DNA from: an uncultured Oscillospiraceae bacterium
GTDB lineage: Bacteria; Bacillota; Clostridia; Oscillospirales; Acutalibacteraceae
Assembly (NCBI GenBank): GCA_900552285.1
Contig: URYV01000040.1
Location: forward strand, 1-11,214
Direction: 5' to 3'
DNA length: 11,214 nt
Under the pieces are notes generated by a model, which was not told the DNA's origin, ran no database searches, and worked only from the letters and a program-made list of their open reading frames with translations. How positions within the stretch are numbered: the stretch's first letter is position 1; every line of letters begins with the position of its first letter. The translations under genes and the position numbers were made by a program. This document shows positions 1 to 7,012 of the stretch, piece after piece.

Positions 1-1
1 T

Positions 2-397
2 TATTGCTGCCATTTCGGACGCGGACTCGACCGAAAAAAGCTTGCGGCTTTCTTTGAAAGTGAGCTTTTCGCACGCATGGAAAATTCCGAAAAGCTTCTG
101 CGTGAGCAGCGGTTTATTATGGAAATTCCCGCCCGCCGTCTCGATCCCTCACTTCCCGAAAAGGTTGCAAACGAGCCTATTGCCGTTCAAGGTATTGCCG
201 ACTGCATATTTTTTGAGAACGGACAGCCGATAATCGTCGACTATAAAACCGACCTTGTAAGCGACGAACAGGTTTTAAGGGAGCGATATTCGGCTCAGCT
301 TGACATATATGCCGAGGCCTTTGAAAAAATTCTGGGACAAAAGGTCAGACAAAAGCTTATATATTCCTTTGCCCTTTCAAAAACAATCGAGCTTTAG
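2..397 (+). CDS. addA: AddA helicase-nuclease, C-terminal nuclease end (5' partial)
   Basis: This is the last 131 residues of an open frame that enters from the left edge. It matches the C-terminal RecB-family nuclease domain of AddA, the helicase-nuclease subunit of AddAB, which processes double-strand DNA ends for RecA loading in Firmicutes. Visible motifs are GIAD at fragment residues 64-67 (metal-binding Asp), IIVDYKTD at 77-84 (catalytic D-x-K core), and the later YSAQLDIY (96-103), whose Gln and Tyr are conserved in this nuclease family. An internal ATG at 77 is not the true start, because the frame is open and family-like upstream of it (GRGLDRKKLAAFF). The frame ends at TAG 395-397, directly before a strong terminator. 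The helicase part and probably addB lie outside the window. The only uncertainty is the exact subfamily, since the helicase domains are not visible. Confidence 0.9.
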   Translation, partial: YCCHFGRGLDRKKLAAFFESELFARMENSEKLLREQRFIMEIPARRLDPSLPEKVANEPIAVQGIADCIFFENGQPIIVDYKTDLVSDEQVLRERYSAQLDIYAEAFEKILGQKVRQKLIYSFALSKTIEL

Positions 398-400
398 ACA

Positions 401-434
401 AAATCCCCGCCTTAATCAAGGCGGGGATTTTTTT
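401..434. terminator. Bidirectional Rho-independent terminator between addA and nadE
   Basis: A 13-bp perfect stem (401-413 pairs with 418-430) closes a 4-nt loop. On the plus strand it runs into a T tract ending at 434, which terminates addA. On the minus strand the stem is followed by a short T run, so it can also stop nadE transcripts; nadE ends only 8 bp beyond the stem. Confidence 0.92.
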
Positions 435-441
435 ATGTGCG

Positions 442-1179
442 TCAGCCGAAATATTTAAAACAGGGCATATATTCAAGCTTAAACTTGCTTATTTCCCTCA
501 TGCGGTCTATCTTGGCCTTGGTGTCGGGGTCGGGCTCGACACCCTCGCGGATGTATTTGTCGAGAGTTGCGTATGTAAAGCCGAGATTGTCCTCGTCGGT
601 TTTGCCGCAAAGCCCGTCGATAGGCGGTTTTTCGATAAATTTCTCGGGAAGTCCGATGTATCTTCCCATGGCCTTGACCTCGGTGACGGTGAAACAGGAA
701 ATGGGGCTGAAATCTCCGGCGCCGTCGCCGTAGCGGGTGGCGTATCCCACATAATCCTCGGAATAGTTGCAGGTGTTTGCCACGCGTCCGTTATTGGACT
801 GGGAAACGGCATAAACCGCCGCCATTCTTATGCGGGCGGGAAGGTTAAACCTTGTCTGCTGCGTAACCTCAAAGGACTCGCCGATAGCCTTATAAACTCC
901 GTCCACCGCGTCCTTAATGTTAACGGTATAATTCTTTATGCCGAGAAATTCGCACAGATCCTTTGAATAGTCAATGTCAAACTGCTCGCCCTGTGGCATC
1001 ATGACGCCGATAACACGCTCTTTTCCGAGAGCCTTAACGCACAGCGCCGCCGTTATCGAGCTGTCCTTGCCGCCGGAAATTCCGAGCACCGCATTACAGC
1101 CCTTGCCGTTTTGCTCAAACCAATTTCTGATCCATTCCACGCATTTTTCGGTTGCGTCCTTTGCATCAAATTTATACAT
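442..1179 (-). CDS. nadE: Ammonia-dependent NAD+ synthetase
   Basis: NadE catalyses the last step of NAD synthesis, amidating deamido-NAD with ATP and ammonia (EC 6.3.1.5) in the cytosol. The 245-residue protein is a single N-type ATP pyrophosphatase domain. The PP-loop SGGKDS is at residues 35-40, NLPARIRM at 112-119, and the substrate-binding stretch containing YATRYGDGAGDFSPI at 146-160. There is no N-terminal nitrilase/glutaminase domain, so it should use free ammonia. The length is typical of the short clostridial NadE form. The stretch around residues 136-142 reads NTCNYSE where the textbook family has TGNKSE, a variant I recall from gut Firmicutes. The ATG is preceded by AGGTTAGGAAG, a usable SD. 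The gene lies 42 bp after mutS2 and is last before the shared terminator. A candidate promoter lies in the gap, so it may be both co-transcribed and independently expressed. Confidence 0.94.
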   Translation of the reverse strand: MYKFDAKDATEKCVEWIRNWFEQNGKGCNAVLGISGGKDSSITAALCVKALGKERVIGVMMPQGEQFDIDYSKDLCEFLGIKNYTVNIKDAVDGVYKAIGESFEVTQQTRFNLPARIRMAAVYAVSQSNNGRVANTCNYSEDYVGYATRYGDGAGDFSPISCFTVTEVKAMGRYIGLPEKFIEKPPIDGLCGKTDEDNLGFTYATLDKYIREGVEPDPDTKAKIDRMREISKFKLEYMPCFKYFG

Positions 1180-1201
1180 CTTCCTAACCTCGCTTTAATA
1201 A

Positions 1202-1230
1202 ATATTAAAAGTCGCAAGACTTTATTTCAA
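1202..1230 (-). promoter_or_regulatory. Candidate sigma-A promoter for nadE
   Basis: On the minus strand TTGAAA (1225-1230, five of six consensus bases) and TAATAT (1202-1207, four of six) are separated by exactly 17 nt, upstream of the nadE ATG. The -35 overlaps the last codons of mutS2. The spacer itself is a small inverted repeat (1208-1223, 6-bp stem, 4-nt loop). That repeat could instead be a weak terminator or processing hairpin for mutS2, although the T-rich stretch after it is interrupted by A residues. Confidence 0.4.
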
Positions 1231-3612
1231 CGTTATGACGGTCACGCCGTCCTCACCCTCGCCGTACATTCCGCGGCGGAAACTTTTTACGCTTCTGTGG
1301 GTCTTAAGGTGGGTTCTCACGGCGTTTTTAAGCACGCCGGTTCCCTTTCCGTGAATGACGGTTATTGTCTCCACACCCGAAAGCAGAGCCCCGTCGATAA
1401 AATTGTCAAGCTCTATAATGCCCTCGTCGGAGGCCATTCCCCTTATGTCAAGCTCGGTGGACACCTTTCGCAGAGCGCGGGATTCCACACCCTTGACCGA
1501 CCTTTCTTTAAAGGACTCGGGAATAACGTTCTTTTCGCTTTCGAGAAGCCGTAGATTATCAACCGACACCTTGGTCTTTATAATGCCCGCCTGCACAAAG
1601 CAGCTGCCGCTTTTGTCGGGAAGGGACAGCACCACGGCATTTTTGTCGATGTCGGCAATTAGCACGTTGTCGCCGATTTTAAGGGGTCTTGGCAGCTTAT
1701 ATTTCGAAGAAGTCTTTTCCACCGGGTCGGCCGCCTTTTCGGTCTTTTCAAGACCTCTTTTGGCCGCCGCCTTAGCACGTCGCAGCATTTCCGCGGCATT
1801 TTCGGTTTTTGACTGCTTTTTTATGTCCTCAAGCTCGTTTAAAAGTCTCGACGATTCGGCTCTTGCCGACTCGGTAATGTCTCTTGCCTGTTTTCTGGCG
1901 TTTTCAAGAATTTTTTTGCGTTCCTTTTCAAGATTTTCCCGCTCGGCCTTTGACTTTCTTTCAAGCTCCTTGGCGCTCGAAAGAAGCTCTCTCGCCTTTG
2001 CCCGCTCGCTTTCAAGTCCTGCGTGGGACTGCTGGAGCGTTTCGACAACCTGCTCAAATCTTCTTGTTTCGCCGGAAATGAGTCCCTTTGCCTCGTTAAT
2101 GACGCTTTCGCTCATGCCGAGATGAGAAAGAATGGCAAAGGCGTTGGATTTTCCGGGCAGACCTATAAGCAAGCGATATGTGGGGCTTAAGGTGTTCACG
2201 TCGAATTCACAGCAGGCGTTTTCCACCCCCGCCGTTTCAAGAGCATAGGCCTTAAGCTCGGGATAGTGTGTCGTGGCCGCAACTCTCGCTCCCCGACGGC
2301 GCATTTCGTCTATGATCGCCGTGGCAAGAGCGGCTCCCTCGGTTGGGTCGGTGCCGGCGCCCAGCTCGTCGAGCAGCACAAGACTTTTTCCGTCGCACAC
2401 CTTGAATATCTCGATTATATTCGTCATGTGCGCCGAAAAGGTGGAAAGCGACTGTTCGATGCTCTGCTCGTCGCCGATGTCCACAAGTATGCGGTCGAAA
2501 ACCGCCACGCTGCTTTCGTCGGCAGCGGGAATCATCATTCCGCACATTGTCATCAGCGTCAAAAGCCCGAGGGTTTTAAGGGTCACGGTTTTTCCGCCGG
2601 TGTTGGGTCCCGTTATGATCAGCGTGTCAAAATCCTCTCCCAGCCTGATGTCGGTGGCCACCACCTTTTTGGGGTCAATCAGAGGATGACGGGCTCTTTT
2701 GAGATTTATTTTGCCTTCGTTATTGACAATCGGCTCGCTGGCCTTCATGTCAAAGGCAAGCTTTCCTTTGGCAAAAATAAGGTCGAGACGGATAACGGCC
2801 TCATATCCCGCCTTAATGCTTTCGGCAAATCCCGCCGCCTCCGACGACAACTCGGCAAGAATTCGGTCGATTTCCTCTCTTTCCTTGGCCTCCAAAATTT
2901 TTATTTGGTTGTTGGCCTCCACAACCGACATAGGCTCGACAAAAACCGTCGACCCCGTCGAAGAGGTGTCATGCACAAGACCTGCCACCTCCGAGCGGCA
3001 CTCGGCCTTGACGGGAACGACAAATCTGCCGTCTCGTATGGTGACAATGGGCTCCTGCAAGAACTTCTGCACCGTTTTTGAATGTATCATTCCATCGAGT
3101 TTATCTCGGATTTTGTCGCCTTGAGCCTTCTTCTTTCTCCTTATGTCGAAAAGCGCGGGAGAGGCGCGGTCGCTTATTTCCTCCTCGCTTATAATGGCGT
3201 CGTTTATTCTGTCCTCAAGATATTTGTTGGGAAAAAGCGCCGAAAAATAGGGCATCAGAGCCGTATCGTCGGGACAATGATTATCCCTCCACTGGGACAG
3301 CGAGCGAATGACCCTCAGCACCGAGGCGACATTCAAAAGCTCCCCCGCCGAAAGAACTCCGCCGGAGCAAGCGCGGGACAGCTGACCGTTAACGTTGACG
3401 GTTCCGCCGAAGGAGGGCGCCGAGTATTTGGCAATCAGCTTATAGGCCGAAAGAGTCTCGCTCTGAAGTCTTTTAACCTCATAAAAATCATAGGAAGGCT
3501 CGAGAGCCTCTGCCGCCTGTTTGCCGTCGGCCGTGGCCGCCTGCTTTTTCAGCAGCGTCAGCACCTTCTCAAAATCAAGAGTATGTATATGTCGTTTTGT
3601 AAGCTCTTCCAC
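1222..3612 (-). CDS. mutS2: MutS2 ATPase with C-terminal Smr nuclease domain
   Basis: The 796-residue protein has MutS2 architecture and lacks the mismatch-recognition domains of MutS. An N-terminal core/clamp region (about 1-320) precedes the ABC-type ATPase: Walker A GPNTGGKT at 335-342, the signature-like STFSAHMTNI at 390-399, Walker B LVLLDELGAGTDP at 411-423, and TTHYPELK at 447-454. A charged coiled coil follows (about 515-620). A small beta-rich KOW-like region lies near 640-690. The Smr domain closes the protein, with LDIRG at 721-725 and HGKGTG at 754-759. Family members suppress homologous recombination. In Bacillus subtilis MutS2 acts on collided ribosomes, so a translation-quality role is also possible here. 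The start is GTG, chosen because AAGGAG lies 7 nt upstream; that SD shares bases with the TAA stop of recO 11 bp away, implying translational coupling. The length is normal and no motif is missing. Confidence 0.96.
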   Translation of the reverse strand: MEELTKRHIHTLDFEKVLTLLKKQAATADGKQAAEALEPSYDFYEVKRLQSETLSAYKLIAKYSAPSFGGTVNVNGQLSRACSGGVLSAGELLNVASVLRVIRSLSQWRDNHCPDDTALMPYFSALFPNKYLEDRINDAIISEEEISDRASPALFDIRRKKKAQGDKIRDKLDGMIHSKTVQKFLQEPIVTIRDGRFVVPVKAECRSEVAGLVHDTSSTGSTVFVEPMSVVEANNQIKILEAKEREEIDRILAELSSEAAGFAESIKAGYEAVIRLDLIFAKGKLAFDMKASEPIVNNEGKINLKRARHPLIDPKKVVATDIRLGEDFDTLIITGPNTGGKTVTLKTLGLLTLMTMCGMMIPAADESSVAVFDRILVDIGDEQSIEQSLSTFSAHMTNIIEIFKVCDGKSLVLLDELGAGTDPTEGAALATAIIDEMRRRGARVAATTHYPELKAYALETAGVENACCEFDVNTLSPTYRLLIGLPGKSNAFAILSHLGMSESVINEAKGLISGETRRFEQVVETLQQSHAGLESERAKARELLSSAKELERKSKAERENLEKERKKILENARKQARDITESARAESSRLLNELEDIKKQSKTENAAEMLRRAKAAAKRGLEKTEKAADPVEKTSSKYKLPRPLKIGDNVLIADIDKNAVVLSLPDKSGSCFVQAGIIKTKVSVDNLRLLESEKNVIPESFKERSVKGVESRALRKVSTELDIRGMASDEGIIELDNFIDGALLSGVETITVIHGKGTGVLKNAVRTHLKTHRSVKSFRRGMYGEGEDGVTVITLK

Positions 3613-3623
3613 GGCTTTTCTCC

Positions 3624-4358
3624 TTATGATGTGATGGTTTCGTAAAAATCAAGTGTATTAAAGCTTCTTTCAAGGCGAAGCCTTACATATTCCCCCGTTA
3701 TTTTTGACAGCTCTCCCAGCTTTTCCTCGGGGAGCGAAAAGAAAAATGCTTTTTTCATGCCGTTGTCGGAAATAAGCCGCAAAGCCGAAAGAATGTCCCT
3801 GCAAAGCGCCTTTCCGCCCTTTTTGTGCTCGGCACAAAATACCGTGCCCTCATGCATATCGAAAAACAGATTTTCCTCTCTTCCGCAAATTCCGCAGCCC
3901 GAAAGGTCCGGACGGTAGCCCGAAAGCCGCATCATCTGCATCTCGAAAATCGCCTTTATCTGATTTTCGGGCAGCCTTTCCTCCTCGAGAAATTTGAGGC
4001 AGTTGAGCATAAGCCTGAGAAAATCCTCGGCCGGCTCGTCGCTTGGACAAAGCACCCCCGCAAGCTCGCAAAAATATTGGGCGAGAGACAGCTTTTCAAG
4101 ACTGTCGCGAAGTCCGAAAAAGACCTCTTTGGGCGACGCCTCGCTCACCCGAAAGGAATCCCTTGAAGGGGAAAAAACAAAATCGGAAAAACAGAGCAGT
4201 CCCGTGGAGGACGCCGATTTTCCGATTATTTTTCTTGCTCCGGTGGCAAAGGCCCGTATAAGACCCGCCTCTCTCGTAAGCACGGTGATTATGCGGTCGC
4301 TCTCACCCGTGTGGCGCTCCCTTATAACCAGTCCGTCGGTGCGAATTTTTTCCTTCAC
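3624..4358 (-). CDS. recO: DNA repair protein RecO
   Basis: RecO anneals single-stranded DNA and, with RecR, loads RecA onto SSB-coated DNA in the RecFOR pathway. The 244-residue protein begins with the family's N-terminal OB-fold (about 1-80; IRTDGLVIRERHTGESDRI is typical). A helical region follows, then a zinc-finger-like set C155-x2-C158 and C175-x2-H178 near the C-terminal domain. The start chosen is GTG at 4358, because GGAG sits 7 nt upstream and the protein then begins MKEKIRTDG, as RecO usually does. The longer ATG start at 4391 would add 11 residues and has no SD. This start lies inside the small yqzL-like gene, in a different frame, so the two genes overlap by 56 bp and are probably translationally coupled. 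The era-yqzL-recO order is conserved in Firmicutes. Confidence 0.93.
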   Translation of the reverse strand: MKEKIRTDGLVIRERHTGESDRIITVLTREAGLIRAFATGARKIIGKSASSTGLLCFSDFVFSPSRDSFRVSEASPKEVFFGLRDSLEKLSLAQYFCELAGVLCPSDEPAEDFLRLMLNCLKFLEEERLPENQIKAIFEMQMMRLSGYRPDLSGCGICGREENLFFDMHEGTVFCAEHKKGGKALCRDILSALRLISDNGMKKAFFFSLPEEKLGELSKITGEYVRLRLERSFNTLDFYETITS

Positions 4359-4470
4359 TGTTTTTCTCCGCAAAAAAGTTGTTTTTAACATTACAGAGGG
4401 CGAGATAATCGCTCACCCTGCCGGTGGAATAAAATCTGTTCCACGCCTTTTGCAAATCGTTTTCGGACAT
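4303..4470 (-). CDS. yqzL: YqzL-like small protein between era and recO
   Basis: A 55-residue frame fills the gap between era and recO. Its N-terminal part reads LQKAWNRFYSTGRVSDYLAL (residues 6-25). This fits the YqzL pattern as I remember it: Trp, Phe two or three residues later, then TG and a Tyr-Leu pair. In Bacillus subtilis yqzL occupies the same place between era and recO; its function is unknown. The ATG at 4470 is preferred because GGAGGG (4477-4482) lies 6 nt upstream. A second in-frame ATG at 4476 directly abuts the SD. The last 18 or so residues overlap the start of recO in another frame and look unconstrained (KNSHRRTGYKGAPHG), so conservation is expected only in the first 30-35 residues. 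The gene's main effect could be coupling recO translation. The SD, the motif and the synteny agree, but the protein is short. Confidence 0.72.
   Translation of the reverse strand: MSENDLQKAWNRFYSTGRVSDYLALCNVKNNFFAEKNSEGKNSHRRTGYKGAPHG
4366..4369 (-). promoter_or_regulatory. RBS that decides the recO start
   Basis: GGAG on the minus strand, 7 nt before the GTG at 4358 and inside the yqzL-like reading frame. It favours the 244-residue RecO over the longer frame starting at 4391, which is preceded by a C-rich stretch with no SD. Confidence 0.75.
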
Positions 4471-4524
4471 TTTCATCCCTCCGAAAATATTTTTTGCAAA
4501 AGACGATTTTATATTTGAGGTAAT

Positions 4525-5415
4525 TTAATCCAAGCCGAAATTGTGAATGGCGGCCCGCTGATTTCTCCAGCCCTCTCTCACCTTGACCCAACAGTTAAGG
4601 TTGACCTTACAGCCGAAGAAATTTTCCATATCCCGCCGCGCAAGGGTTCCGACCCGCTTGAGGGTTTCGCCGCCCTTGCCGATTATAATGCCCTTGTGTG
4701 TCTTTTTTTCGCAAAAAATCGTGGCGTCGATGTCGAGAATTCCGTCATCCCGATCCTTGAACCGTTCTATAACCACGGCCGTTCCGTGGGGAATTTCCTT
4801 GTCGAGGGTTCGGAGCAGCTTTTCCCTTATAAACTCGGCCGCAAGCACCCTTTCGGGCTGGTCGGTGAGGGTGTCCTCATCGAACATATGTATGCCGTCC
4901 TCGGCAAACTTGTCGATTTCCTCCATAAGACCGTCAAAGCCGTCGCCGTTTTTGGCCGACACGGGCACAACGGCGGCAAAATCGTAAAGCTTGTTATATT
5001 CGAGAATGACCGACAGAAGATCGGTTTTCTCCTTTATCAGGTCGATTTTGTTTATGACGAGAATGGCGGGCTGTTTTCCCTTTTTGAGCTTTTTGCAAAG
5101 CTCTTTTTCGATTTCGGACGGCTTCTTTTCGGCGTCGACAATGAGCAGACAAAGCTCCACATCGCTCATGCCGTCTCCCACCGCCTTGACCATGTTTTCT
5201 CCCAGCACGGTTCTCGGCTTGTGAAATCCGGGCGTGTCCACAAAAACATATTGATTGTCCCCGACGGTCAACACGCCCATGACCCTTGTTCTGGTTGTCT
5301 GGGGCTTGTCCGAAACTATGACCACCTTCTGCCCGAGCAGTCGGTTCATTATGGACGACTTACCCGCGTTGGGGCGCCCGATTATGGCAACAAATGCCGA
5401 TTTTTGTTTTCCCAA
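4525..5415 (-). CDS. era: GTPase Era, 16S rRNA / 30S assembly factor
   Basis: Era binds the 3' end of 16S rRNA and checks 30S subunit maturation, cycling between GTP and GDP at the membrane-cytosol interface. The 296-residue protein has all G motifs: G1 GRPNAGKS at 13-20, switch I around TRTR 41-44, G3 DTPG at 60-63, G4 NKID at 122-125, and G5 SAK at 153-155. A type II KH domain covers about 205-290, with the RNA-binding IIGKGG loop at 244-249. The length matches the family. The start is a TTG, supported by GGAG 8 nt upstream and by the usual short N-terminus before the first beta strand (SAFVAIIGRPN). The stop of ybeY is 14 bp upstream and the yqzL-like gene follows after 54 bp, so this is an internal operon gene. 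Bacillus carries cdd and dgkA between ybeY and era; both are absent here. Confidence 0.97.
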   Translation of the reverse strand: MGKQKSAFVAIIGRPNAGKSSIMNRLLGQKVVIVSDKPQTTRTRVMGVLTVGDNQYVFVDTPGFHKPRTVLGENMVKAVGDGMSDVELCLLIVDAEKKPSEIEKELCKKLKKGKQPAILVINKIDLIKEKTDLLSVILEYNKLYDFAAVVPVSAKNGDGFDGLMEEIDKFAEDGIHMFDEDTLTDQPERVLAAEFIREKLLRTLDKEIPHGTAVVIERFKDRDDGILDIDATIFCEKKTHKGIIIGKGGETLKRVGTLARRDMENFFGCKVNLNCWVKVREGWRNQRAAIHNFGLD

Positions 5416-5429
5416 AATATCTTCTCCGT

Positions 5430-5927
5430 TTAGTTAAGGGTATAGTTTGACGATCTCGGAAGACCCAGCTGTTCCATGACGGTTTCTTCCTTTTCTCTCA
5501 TTCTGACAGCCTCGATGCCGCCGGCCTCGTGATCGTATCCGAGCAGATGAAGCATTGAATGAGCGGTGAGATAGGCCATTTCTCTGCGGAAGGAATGGCC
5601 GTATTCCTCCGCCTGAGCATAGGCCTTCGGAATGGAAATGACTATGTCGCCCAGCATTTTCGCTCCCGTTTCGGGATCCACGTCGTATTCCCCGTTTTCT
5701 CCGAGGGGGAAGGACAGCACGTCGGTGGTGCGGTCGACGTTTCTGTGCTTAAGATTTATCTCGTGCATCTGCACGTCGTCCACAAAGGAGATGTCAACCT
5801 CTGCGCTTCCTTCAAAGCCCTCCATAATGAGCACGGCATTGCAGCAGCGGCGAAGCAGCATTCTTATTCCCGTGGGAATTTTTCTTTCCTTCTGTTTGTC
5901 ACTGAAAACTACCTTGGCTTTTTCCAT
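5430..5927 (-). CDS. ybeY: Endoribonuclease YbeY (rRNA maturation factor)
   Basis: YbeY is a single-strand-specific metal-dependent endoribonuclease involved in 16S rRNA 3' end maturation and ribosome quality control. The 165-residue protein carries the zinc-binding H-x3-H-x5-H motif (His123, His127, His133 in HSMLHLLGYDH). It also has the family's NLKHRNVDRTTDVLSFP block (58-74) and LGDIVIS (92-98). ATG is preceded by GGGAG with a 7-nt spacer. It starts 17 bp after phoH ends and stops 14 bp before era, so all three are co-transcribed, and YbeY and Era act on the same end of 16S rRNA. Length and motifs are normal. Confidence 0.96.
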   Translation of the reverse strand: MEKAKVVFSDKQKERKIPTGIRMLLRRCCNAVLIMEGFEGSAEVDISFVDDVQMHEINLKHRNVDRTTDVLSFPLGENGEYDVDPETGAKMLGDIVISIPKAYAQAEEYGHSFRREMAYLTAHSMLHLLGYDHEAGGIEAVRMREKEETVMEQLGLPRSSNYTLN

Positions 5928-5944
5928 TTTTCTTCTCCCTTCGT

Positions 5945-6913
5945 TTATCTTGATTTTCTGCTTTGATTATATCGGTCATAAGCCTTGATTATCGACTGCA
6001 CAAGCTTATGCCGAACAACGTCCTTTTCGTTAAGTGTGATAACCGCCACGTCGTCGATATTTTTAAGCACCTTTGTGGCCTCTACGAGTCCCGACCTGTG
6101 ACTGTCGGCAAGGTCGATTTGGGGAATGTCGCCGGTAATAATTGCCTTTGATCCAAAACCAATACGGGTGAGAAACATCTTCATCTGCTCGGGAGTGGTG
6201 TTCTGAGCCTCGTCGAGAATTATAAAGCTGTCGTCAAGGGTGCGCCCTCTCATGTAGGCGAGAGGAGCCACCTCGATGTTGCCCCGTTCCTGATATTTTG
6301 TGAAGCTTTCGGCTCCGAGCATATCAAAAAGCCCGTCGTAAAGAGGCCGCAGATAGGGGTCGACCTTTTGCTGAAGATCGCCGGGAAGAAAGCCCAGCTT
6401 TTCTCCCGCTTCAACGGCAGGACGGGTGAGCACAATGCGGCTTATATCCCCCGCTCGGAAGGCCATGACCGCCATGGCAACCGCAAGATAGGTCTTGCCC
6501 GTTCCCGCGGGACCCACCGCAAGAGTTATTGTATTATCCCTTATTGCGTCGACATATTTCTGCTGACCGAGGGTCTTGGGCTTGACGGGACGACCCTTTG
6601 AAGTTATGCAAATACATCCGTTTTCCGACAGCTTTGCAAGCTTATCCTCATCTCCGTCGTCCACAAGAGACAGCACATATCCCACATTCTGCTCGTTAAG
6701 GGTCTCACCCTTGTTGAGCATGAGAAGCAAGCTGTTGACCGCCCTTGCCCCGCGGGAAACGTTTTCGGCGTCGCCCGAAATTTTCATTTCTCCGCCCCTG
6801 ACCGTAACGGTGACCGAATAGGCGTTCTCTATTTGTTTTATATTGGTGTCGAAGCTCCCGAAAAGAGCCGCGGCCTGTTCCATACGGTCGATATTCAAAA
6901 TCTGCTCTGCCAC
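5945..6913 (-). CDS. phoH: PhoH family P-loop ATPase
   Basis: PhoH proteins are cytosolic ATPases related to the N-terminal part of superfamily I helicases; a role in RNA metabolism is suspected, largely from linkage to ybeY. The 322-residue protein has a KH-like N-terminal part (about 34-62, VTVRGGEMKISGDAENV). The ATPase core carries Walker A GPAGTGKT at 134-141, LTRPAVEAGEKLGFLPGD at 162-179, and Walker B FIILDEAQN at 230-238. ITGDIPQIDL at 259-268 completes the family signature. The start is GTG, with AAGGG about 8 nt upstream; no better in-frame start is visible. It is the first gene after a strong sigma-A-like promoter, with a leader of roughly 60 nt. In Bacillus pgpH (yqfF) follows phoH, but here ybeY follows directly after 17 bp. 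Confidence 0.95.
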   Translation of the reverse strand: MAEQILNIDRMEQAAALFGSFDTNIKQIENAYSVTVTVRGGEMKISGDAENVSRGARAVNSLLLMLNKGETLNEQNVGYVLSLVDDGDEDKLAKLSENGCICITSKGRPVKPKTLGQQKYVDAIRDNTITLAVGPAGTGKTYLAVAMAVMAFRAGDISRIVLTRPAVEAGEKLGFLPGDLQQKVDPYLRPLYDGLFDMLGAESFTKYQERGNIEVAPLAYMRGRTLDDSFIILDEAQNTTPEQMKMFLTRIGFGSKAIITGDIPQIDLADSHRSGLVEATKVLKNIDDVAVITLNEKDVVRHKLVQSIIKAYDRYNQSRKSR

Positions 6914-6982
6914 TTGATCCGCCCTTCATGTCTTTCGAAAAATTTTGTCGTCTTTCAACAAGAAAAAAAATAATTTTTATGT

Positions 6983-7012
6983 ATTATATCACAAAATCTT
7001 TGCGTTCGTCAA
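6983..7012 (-). promoter_or_regulatory. Strong sigma-A promoter driving the phoH-to-nadE operon
   Basis: On the minus strand TTGACG (7007-7012) and a perfect TATAAT (6983-6988) are separated by 18 nt, and TG one base before the -10 makes an extended -10 (TGATATAAT). Transcription should start near 6976, giving a leader of about 60 nt before the phoH GTG. The -35 overlaps the stop codon of yqfD, and no terminator separates yqfD from this promoter. Sporulation transcripts from yqfCD could therefore read through into the operon. Confidence 0.85.

Noticed and set aside
2266..3081. A 271-codon plus-strand open frame inside mutS2
   Set aside because: No motifs or RBS, and the opposite strand encodes the conserved MutS2 ATPase core.
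4359..4391. Longer RecO starting at the ATG at 4391
   Set aside because: No SD upstream, and the extra residues do not resemble RecO. The GTG at 4358 has GGAG at 7 nt and a typical RecO N-terminus.
4484..4524. TATAAA-like element in the era-yqzL gap as a recO promoter
   Set aside because: The only -35-like hexamer is about 14 nt away, too close for sigma-A. The AT-rich stretch explains the match.
4391..4591. A 66-codon minus-strand frame between era and recO
   Set aside because: It starts inside the era KH domain in another frame and has no SD. The yqzL-like frame in the same gap has both an SD and a family-like motif.
4543..5433. A long plus-strand open frame of 296 codons antisense to era
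   Set aside because: It is the reverse complement of era, has no family motif and no SD-linked start, while era is complete and unmistakable. It reflects codon bias.
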